DNA from: Chaetoderma sp. LZ-2023a
Taxonomy: Eukaryota > Mollusca > Caudofoveata > Chaetodermatida > Chaetodermatidae
Assembly (NCBI GenBank): GCA_034401795.1
Contig: CM067359.1
Span: 140,071,923-140,135,922 of the forward strand
Direction of reading: 5' to 3'
Length of the DNA: 64,000 nt
The notes under the pieces: generated by a model
Databases searched by the model: none
The model's input: the letters and a program-made list of their open reading frames with translations, nothing else
What the model was told of the DNA's origin: nothing
Made by a program: the position numbers and the translations under genes
Shown here: piece after piece, positions 56,890-64,000 of the stretch
Position numbering within the stretch: position 1 is the first letter of the stretch
Layout: each line of letters starts with the position of its first letter

Positions 56890-58210
56890 AACACGAAGAG
56901 GCCGCCACCCTGACACAGTCAACACAGCCATCTCCGGAGTTCCCCGAATTGAGGTACGCAGAGTGGAATCCGGAGAAAATCGCACACCACCAAACAACAG
57001 ACATACAGACACGAAATATATACATGTGGATCCAGGAGGGGGTACGTCCTCCCAAGGAATCGGTAACACTACTTTCCACAATGGCTAAATATTATTACCA
57101 ATGGTTCGAAGAATGTCGATTAATAAATAACGTTCTGTATATTAATGACCGTCTGGTAGTCCCGGAAAGTTATCATGAACTTATATTAAAACAACTGCAT
57201 GAAAATGCTGGGCATCTGGCCGTGGAAAGGACTGTTGCCCATATCAAATTAAGATTCCACTGGATCGGGATTCGCGATAGTGTCAAGGCATGGGTTGCCA
57301 AATGCATCCCATGCCAAAGACGCGCTGTTGGCTAACACCACATCGCACCATCTCAAATTAAGATTGTTGGTGCACTGTGGGAGCGAGTGGCTATCGACGC
57401 TCGGACCCTTGAATACGACAGATGATGGAAATAAAAACATCCTCGTATTACAAGATTACTTTACGAAGTGGGTAGAAGCATTTTCTTTGTCGGATCAAGA
57501 GGCATCCACCGTGGCGGAGGTCTTGGCCAGCAATGTGTTCTGCCTCATTGGTATGCCTTATGAGTTGCACTCTGATCAAGGAAGTAATTTTTTGAGAGCC
57601 GGCTCATATCAGAGCTCTGCAAATTGTTCCATATTGTCAAAACAAGGACGACTCCATACCACCCCCGGAGTGACAGGATAGTAGAGAGATTCAACAGAAC
57701 TCTCGCGGAGATGCTTACTAAGGAGACACGCCTTGATTGTAGCGATTGGGACCTATGGCTCCCATATGTACTCATGGCTTACCGCACTTCAGTACATTCC
57801 AGCACGGGCTATACCCCTGCTCGGTTAATGTTAGGCCGTGAATTAGCCTTACCCCTGGATCTGCCCATGCCTCGGATACCAGGAGAGAAAAATTCACCCT
57901 TTCTCTATGTAGAACTCTTGTGGCAGAGGATAGAACAAGCCCATGAGTTAGTGAGAGAAACCTTATCCACTGCACACTGGCGGCAAAAGACATGGCACGA
58001 CCGGAGGGTGCATGGAGACCTGTATGAAGCAGGAAGGATGCTTTGCGTACACGATTCATGACGATCTGCAAACGTGCCAAGTAAACTGAGTTACCAGTGG
58101 AAAGGCCCCTATGTGGTAGTAGGTAAGACGTCGGACATGACCTACCGTATCCGTGCTTCAGATAGCCTGACCTTAGTCATCCACTTCGATCGGCTTAAAC
58201 CGTGTGTCAG
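56890..58210 (+). pseudogene. Element B integrase with GPY/F module (fossil)
   Basis: N-terminal H-H-C-C zinc domain (HENAGHLAVERT...KCIPCQRR, 57190-57330). Core fragments: LGPLNTTDDGN, DYFTKWVEAFSLSDQEAST, ELHSDQGSNF and VERFNRTLAEMLTKETRL with PYVLMAYRTSVHSSTGYTPA. C-terminal LSYQWKGPYVVVGKTSDMTY is the GPY/F module, placing the element in the Ty3/Gypsy group that carries it. Confidence 0.9.
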
Positions 58211-59040
58211 TAACGACCCAGCAGCAGAGCTCAGACTGGGCGTTTCTCGTGACACCGGTACCCAGACAGATATTTCTACGGAAATTAGTATTCCCATGGT
58301 TAGCGCAGAACACCACAGTGCCAGTTCAGCCCCACTGCTACCAAGCCAGAATGTGGGTGAGAAGCAGCTAATGCTGACGACGATGACGAGATACATACTC
58401 ACCCTCTCCCTCCTCAGCGCGGGTCTACTCGATCTGGGAAGTCGTATCTGAAGAAGTTTGTGTTTGTTTTGTCCAAGGGGCCAGATGGAAAAGTTGTTCC
58501 TTCGATCTCTTCCCATTCCCACCCACTTCATGCTATGCTCCCATTATAGAGTTACCACAAGCGGAAGTTGAGGCTGAGCCAAGCCATGCTTCCTGTTGGG
58601 TGGAACATATGGTGAATTTCATGGAAGTGAAGAGGCTGGATGAAGCCTTAGCGTGTCTAGAACCGCAAAACCGTACAACAAGGTGTACCCGACCACCTCC
58701 CAAAAACGCCAGACCAATTCCCAACCAACCGAGACCCGTATCCGACATCGCACCACCACCCCAAATCCCACTGGCGACCCTTACCTATACACCAGGTTCG
58801 GACATCACCGGCACAGTCAATTTTACACACCACTCGTCGTCTGTTGACCGCCAATCTTCAGATATGAGAGAGACTGCTGCAACAGAGGAGGTGGCATCCC
58901 GCACCGCACCAACCAACATTCCCTTCCCCCCCCCCGCGGTTGGCAGGCAAGTAGCCTGTTCAGCAGACTCTCGGCTCAAATTTTCCCGGTGTCTAAAAAC
59001 TATGATAGGACACCAACCGTCGTGTAACGGGAGATGACCA
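58211..59040 (+). pseudogene. Element B pol C-terminal tail (fossil)
   Basis: P/T/S-rich sequence after the GPY module (ARPIPNQPRPVSDIAPPP and similar). No envelope-like signal peptide, furin site or membrane anchor is seen. Function unknown. Confidence 0.45.
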
Positions 59041-61340
59041 TATCCCCCTGTCCAAAGGCCACCCCTTCCATTGGCCTACCATACTCCACCATGAGCAGTC
59101 AGGACATCACACCACAGACAGAACGTCATCACATACAGAGCACACCTGCCCTCAAGACTGGATACGTCAATTCATAATTGTGCATACATCACCTATCTGC
59201 TCGGTTATACTCAGCATAACAGAGCTATTCAACATCGGCAACAACATCATTTAGCAGCACCTACCAGTATTAAATAATTCCCGATAGAGACATAAAAATT
59301 CCCGCAACAGTTCCTCCCGCACAAATTACGGGAGAATTAATATCTCCCACAAACCCTCACCTCCCACAATAACAACAGACTTGGCGTTCACCAGCGTGGA
59401 AAACTGGAATGCGCCCACTTCGCTTATAACATCGGCATCATACAGCAGCCCGGACATCCCGACAACAACATTATCATCAACAGACAACAGCCGACAAATC
59501 TCCTGCACACACCTTCTTATCCAGTTAAGGGAGAACTGATCATATGGATAGAAGGAATGCCATCTACAGTACGCGTCATGGGAGGAAGATTTGTCCAACG
59601 TTCTTCCCCTCTCCCTTTTTCCCGACGCCGTACAGAAACAGCCAAAATCTACATACATCATCTACACGTAATAACAGTCAATATTATTAAGAGAGCAAGA
59701 TGCCCGTATTGTCGTCAGTCACGAGTAGGATTTTGCTACCGAAAACTTGAATTCGACAATGGATTGATCAAAGTTATGACAGCATCCGACAGGTCATCTA
59801 CACTCTAAAATAACTCTGTCCCGCCCGTGGGCTCAGCCATTGCAGAGTGAAATACTCTCAGGGTTCGATAAAGTTGACATTCACACCGCCACCCTCCCGC
59901 TTCCCGCACCTAGCGGCCATAAATGCGTCACCATCACCACAGCGCAAGTACCATCCAGAGAGAACCAGTCACACATAACAGATTCAAATCATCAACATGA
60001 CAGAATCACAGACACTCAGGTTGACTGTATTCAGAATCTCAGAAGGACGGCATTGTAAATTGTAAAAATTGTGGCACACATGTTTGCGAGTTGTACTGTA
60101 ATTTAGCCATTATTAAAATGGTACAAATGTGTTTGGTCTAAACCGGGATGGAGCTATTTCTATCCATCGAGGAGAATGCTTGGCCAACCCTCCCGCTCGG
60201 AAAACACAGCTATCTTGACAGGATCAGTAACGTTGATCTACCGCATGAATAGATCTGTTTAAACAATGCATAAAAATTATTTACAACTTTACAGTTAAAT
60301 TTTTGATTAGGAGCACAACTGCTCCACTGTACTACAAATCATTAGAGCACGGGCCGGTAAAGCGGCATAAAAACCTTGCCGTAAAATTACAGAGAGAATT
60401 TCAAAAAAATTCTCTCCCATGCGTTCCCGTCTATAATCAACATGAGCTGAGAACTACCTATTACAGACACCTACCAAGACGCATGTTAAAGAACTCGCGC
60501 AAATATGGGACATTACAAAAATCTTGATGTAACATATGTATTTCTATCTCTCGCTTCTGCAACAGACTACACCTCAGCAACAGCATTTTTTGTTTATCGT
60601 CGTCATAAACAGCATGTACGTTTCTGATCAACCACGTGCTTTTTAGAGCCATGTGACGTTTACTAATATTTCCAGTGAGTTGGATCAAACACTTTAAACA
60701 AAAGAGCCGCCCAAAGACGCGACTCCCACAGCGTGATGGAGAAGTGTCGAGGGTGAATCTGGGAGATTACCGCTGACGTCACCTGGCTCCCATATACCCC
60801 ATCGGGCGCTCCAGCCTAAAATTCGAATAGGCAAGTTTATAAGCATCCAACCTGGAAAACCGCCTCACACTAATTAAAAGGTGAGGCTCCGCAAAGAAAA
60901 AGTAGTACCATGTTTTTATGTTGATCAGAGGCTGTTAAATGTGCGAAATAAAGACAAGTTTAACGAGCCATTCTTCCTACAGTTACAAATACTCCTCTTA
61001 CATGGGAGGATTTAATCCTATGACGTCCAGGCCGTAAAACGAGGAAACATTCAGATAAGAATGACCGAATCACCTGTAAAACTTTTAGGTGTGGTCATCC
61101 GCCACCTGTGACGTCACCAAAAAGAATAAAAGGAGGAAGCACGCTCTGAAGCTTTGTCTTCCCGTCAAAACTCGACACAAGGGAAGAACATAGCATTAGG
61201 CTTTTTTCGTGTCGCAAACTAAATTCTGCTGTTTTTCTTATTATTATTTCGTTATTATTATTTTGCCTGGAAAATCATAAACCATGAAGAGATAGGGCAT
61301 TAGGTTTTGAATAAAGTTCCCGCAAATAACTACCATGCGG
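59041..61340 (+). other. Element B long non-coding 3' region
   Basis: About 2.3 kb without a credible gene. It is rich in TTCCCGCA and tcccgc words. TGACGTCA occurs near 60774 and at 61109. Confidence 0.5.
61109..61133 (+). promoter_or_regulatory. Internal promoter-like module before the zinc-finger ORF
   Basis: TGACGTCA at 61109-61116, then ATAAAAGG at 61126-61133, almost the same spacing as the LTR core promoter (TGACGTCA to TATAAAAGG). The ORF start is about 215 bases downstream. The module is conserved in element A at 48339-48363. Confidence 0.5.
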
Positions 61341-61347
61341 GAACAAG

Positions 61348-61893
61348 ATGTCACTCCTTGAAGATCTAGGATTGTCGGATTCCTCCGAAGAAGAATCGGT
61401 GCTAGTTCCAAAGCGGTTCCCGTGTAACTCGTTGTTAGTTAGCGGAGAACCATGTACCAGAACTTTCACAAGGAAATCCGACCGCACCCTTCATATTAAT
61501 AAGGACCATCTCTTCCAGTCAGCCTTTTGTGTGATGTGCCAGTATCTCAACACCGCTAATCGCTATGGGGTAACTCACGCGCTCCGTTATCATCACCGTG
61601 TGTTTGAAGTGACGTTAGTTCCTGGAGAAGAGAATAAGGATCGTGCCGTTTTAGCCACCCGATTCGAGTCTCGGCTCCCGGCTAAAGTGCTCCCGACCGA
61701 GAAAATGGCCCACACGAAGAACACTACTCATAGATATCCCGTTAGCCATCGTCTTCCCGTGGCTACAGTAAGCAACGTACCGACAGCCAGACATGAAATC
61801 CTGCCTGCAGTCGCATCTGGAAGTGTTACGCCGGTACCTATCACCTCATCCACACTGGTCCTGAAGCAGAATAGGATGCAAAATCTCCCATAG
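61348..61893 (+). CDS. Downstream ORF of element B: protein with two C2H2-type zinc fingers
   Basis: 181 residues from ATG at 61348, the start also conserved in element A. An acidic N-terminus (LGLSDSSEEES) is followed by two finger-like motifs. The first is C-x9-C-x12-H-x4-H (PCNSLLVSGEPC to HINKDH) and the second is C-x2-C-x12-H-x4-H (FCVMCQY to THALRYHH). The second has standard C2H2 spacing; the first has a widened knuckle. A basic and P/V/T-rich part follows. It could bind DNA or RNA, for instance as a regulator of the element's own LTR; this is inference. No family is recognised. Part of a fossil element that looks broken. Confidence 0.6.
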   Translation: MSLLEDLGLSDSSEEESVLVPKRFPCNSLLVSGEPCTRTFTRKSDRTLHINKDHLFQSAFCVMCQYLNTANRYGVTHALRYHHRVFEVTLVPGEENKDRAVLATRFESRLPAKVLPTEKMAHTKNTTHRYPVSHRLPVATVSNVPTARHEILPAVASGSVTPVPITSSTLVLKQNRMQNLP

Positions 61894-62672
61894 AATCCAG
61901 TGCGGCAGCACCCGCATCAGTTACTAGCCATTCAGCTGTGGTCACCACACCCGCCACCGTAGTATCTCAGACAGTAGTAACCAGTCAGCCAATCTCACTG
62001 GTGATTACGACACCTCTGGGGATAGACATTCCCAGTTATCCGCAGTCTCCATCTCCACCAGAATTTACCATAGACGAAGGACCGGGACCGTCGCAGCCTG
62101 TGACAATTAGTGTAACTCCGACCCGTGTTATTCAGCATCTGCCTCCTCGCCTTTCTGACCCCGCAATCAGGAAGAGAACCACGCCGGAACGTCCATACGT
62201 GGGAAAGAGACGGATCGCCCACACATAGGATATCTATCCCGTACCTAACATTACTGCTAGTCGTCTACTAAAGTACGCTAAGTTCAGAAAGATGTCGTCT
62301 CCTGCTGTATCCGCTCCTGCACCATGACTTCAGCCAATGATACAGCTCACCGGCGTCACCACGACAACTACAGCGACCACCACGCCAACTACAACCGCCA
62401 TTATCACGTCAGCTACCATCACCACCACATCAGCAACATTAACAACTACTAGTATCGCCGCTGCTACACGGATGGATATCTTGGAACCAACGGTAACTGT
62501 GAGAGACATATTGGACACGCATATTTCTGCCATCATCACTTCGAATATTTCAGACAGTGCCAATAATGATAATAATGAAAGCATTTCAGCAATGACAGTG
62601 CATCCACCGCGACCCACCACCGTCAGTCGCGGGACCCAGACTCAATGGGGAATTTTCGCTGCAGCGGTGTGA
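61894..62672 (+). pseudogene. P/T/S-rich region after the zinc-finger ORF (fossil)
   Basis: Low-complexity coding-like fragments: QPISLVITTPLGIDIPSYPQ and PSPPEFTIDEGPGPSQPVT (61938-62228), then a threonine-rich stretch and TVTVRDILDTHISAIITS with SRGTQTQWGIFA at the end (62337-62672). It may be the C-terminal part of the same protein in an intact relative. No domain recognised. Confidence 0.4.
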
Positions 62673-63540
62673 TCATATGTAATTCAGCAGAAATATCAAT
62701 AGGTGATTCGTGGCATTGTATTAATTATTACATTATTTTTAAAATACTTTTCTTCTTATTATATATTTTAGGTTAATTGAATCCCGTCCTTAGGATGACT
62801 ATGGTTATCCAACACAGCTGCACACTTTAAGTGCCCAGTTGTGTCTCACATGGAATGAGCACTGCAGACTCTAATGTTGTAAGAACATTGTGTGCGACGT
62901 AAAGAATACAACATCCAGCAGTGCAATAACGTCTCAATCCCATCATGCAGTCTCAGCCACGCTGAGGCTGCCTGATAAACCAGTTCTTAAGTTATTATTA
63001 TATATCTTATTTTTCTTATTATTTTTCTTCCTGTCTTAGACGTCAGGACGGATATGGGGCCAGCGAGAGCTGCCCGTTGCGGACCCGCAATAACGGGTCG
63101 CAAATAGATATTTTAGATATATATATATAGTGATAATACTAGGTGATACGTGTTGCGTGCCCCTTTATTTACCCGGGGTGCGCAAGTAATTCAGTGTGAT
63201 TAATAAAACCTACCTCATAAGGGTATGTTACATAGGTTATATCCATATACCTTGGGGTTTATAAAAAATTATTTTTATATATATTTGCAAACTTAAATTG
63301 TGGTACGTTGGAGCTTGGGTGTTCTCTGCGGAGATTATGATTATCCGCACTAGATGGGAACACATATGCGAGCTATTGTTTAGAATCATATACTAAATAA
63401 AGTTGTAGCACGCACCGTAATATTAATAATAAAAAGAACACAAAAAAGAAAGGCCTGGAAAAATAATTCCAGGTCAAAAATTGAAAACTGAAAGTATGCC
63501 TCCCCCCCCCCCACACTCTTGGTACCCCTATGTGCTCTGT
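62673..63540 (+). other. Element B terminal non-coding part
   Basis: AT-rich. A purine run aaaaagaacacaaaaaagaa with aggcc at 63431-63455 is a candidate polypurine tract before the LTR. Short direct words gtgcg and tatatatata (63117-63129). No gene seen. Confidence 0.4.
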
Positions 63541-64000
63541 CTCTTGAATACGCGTCTATGCGTCACTACTCCTCTCTGGCCACGCGCCTTCTCGGGAAGT
63601 CTATAATTCCCGCCTAGCGTACGTCTGTGCACCCTGCCCGTCTAGGATTCGTTTCCTGAACACGCCCCTCTGGGTAGAGCTACAAGCGTATATAGGCCTA
63701 TGAGAGCGAGAGAGTGTCGAAAAATGACTGAGTTCATTAAAACGCATTATGCGCATGCGCGCACCGGCACACTGTTTCTATAGAGTGCATGGTTGTGACC
63801 TAGATAGGATGACGCTTTTAGTGTACTGAGCTGGTACTCTGTAATCCTTATTGATTGACTGTTCCCATTAACCAAGAGGGACAGGCTCCTCAAAGGTTGG
63901 CGGGAACAGGCGGCAGTGGGCCCGCGAGGGTCCGGGGATACATAAAACAATGGCTCATAGTGCAGAGGAGATACTGAAGGCCTCCGTGTCTAACAAAGGA
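63541..64000 (+). repeat. LTR G (start only), putative 3' LTR of element B
   Basis: gattcgtttcctgaacacgc, ctctgggtagag and tataggcctatgag (63647-63706) match LTR E at 48662-48722 and, slightly better, LTR F (6 against 9 differences in 67). The exact start is unclear: no TGTAG is found at the expected place. The window ends before the promoter block. Confidence 0.7.

Larger units (their letters stand above)
48594..64000 (+). mobile_element. Ty3/Gypsy element B with 3.55-kb LTR, runs off the window
   Basis: Parts in order: 5' LTR E (48594-52143), primer binding site, gag, zinc-knuckle/protease, reverse transcriptase, RNase H, integrase with GPY module, a 2.3-kb non-coding region, a downstream ORF for a two-zinc-finger protein, a P/T/S-rich stretch, and the start of an LTR (G) at about 63.55 kb. 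It looks broken, with about ten breaks. E and G are related but not near-identical (9 of 67 bases differ by eye over the aligned gattcgtt...ctatgagag stretch), so the element is old or the two LTRs are not an original pair. Confidence 0.8.

Noticed and set aside
58211-59040. Envelope gene of element B
   Set aside because: No signal peptide, cleavage site or membrane anchor. One short hydrophobic stretch near 58390 is not enough.
62337-62672. Threonine-rich frame as a mucin or secreted host protein
   Set aside because: Low complexity, no signal peptide, and it lies inside element B just upstream of its LTR.

Overview
The window reads as nuclear DNA of a non-vertebrate metazoan, probably a marine animal. 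The only host gene recognised is the 3' end of a class I phosphoinositide 3-kinase catalytic subunit (p110, closest by eye to PIK3CA), split into six spliced exons on the + strand between 5669 and 16130. The intron phases agree across all six exons and the open product is about 301 residues. The species cannot be named from sequence alone. The abundance of DIRS elements, hAT-like and TTAA-flanked palindromic elements and long-LTR Ty3/Gypsy elements fits an invertebrate such as a mollusc, brachiopod or lower deuterostome (inference).

Layout. 1-2645 is the right part of a DIRS tyrosine-recombinase retrotransposon (DIRS-1). 2646-5668 holds small non-autonomous DNA transposons, including an hAT-like element with a perfect 8-bp target duplication. 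5669-16130 is the kinase gene. Its introns hold a minisatellite, a LINE tail, TTGA-rich satellite-like DNA and a second, broken DIRS element (DIRS-2, about 9620-14075) inside the intron between exons 4 and 5. 16131-27919 is gene-free and dense in palindromic miniature elements. It includes a 1652-bp hAT-like element (17116-18767), a Tc1 element with one frameshift (20582-22140) and a textbook TTAA-flanked miniature element (26602-26804).

27920-35980 is a third DIRS element on the - strand (DIRS-3). It has inverted ends and an internal complementary region that records the circle junction. It sits inside one of the palindromic miniature elements and itself carries a 3546-bp solo LTR (31326-34871). 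From 36623 to the end of the window lies a stack of related Ty3/Gypsy elements with LTRs of about 3.55 kb, bounded TGTAG...CTACA: LTR C (36623-39408), element A (from 39409) and element B (from 48594). The junctions suggest that A went into C and B went into A.

Most notable signals: (i) these very long LTRs carry a compact promoter, with a five-unit heat-shock element in two copies, inverted CCAAT boxes, a TGACGTCA palindrome and a TATA box; (ii) element B has a reading frame downstream of pol for a small protein with two C2H2-type zinc fingers, preceded by its own TGACGTCA plus TATA-like module; (iii) the nested insertion history makes precise predictions for the sequence just beyond the window. 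All LTR and DIRS elements are treated as fossils. DIRS-2, DIRS-3, A and B look broken; the part of DIRS-1 in view looks whole.
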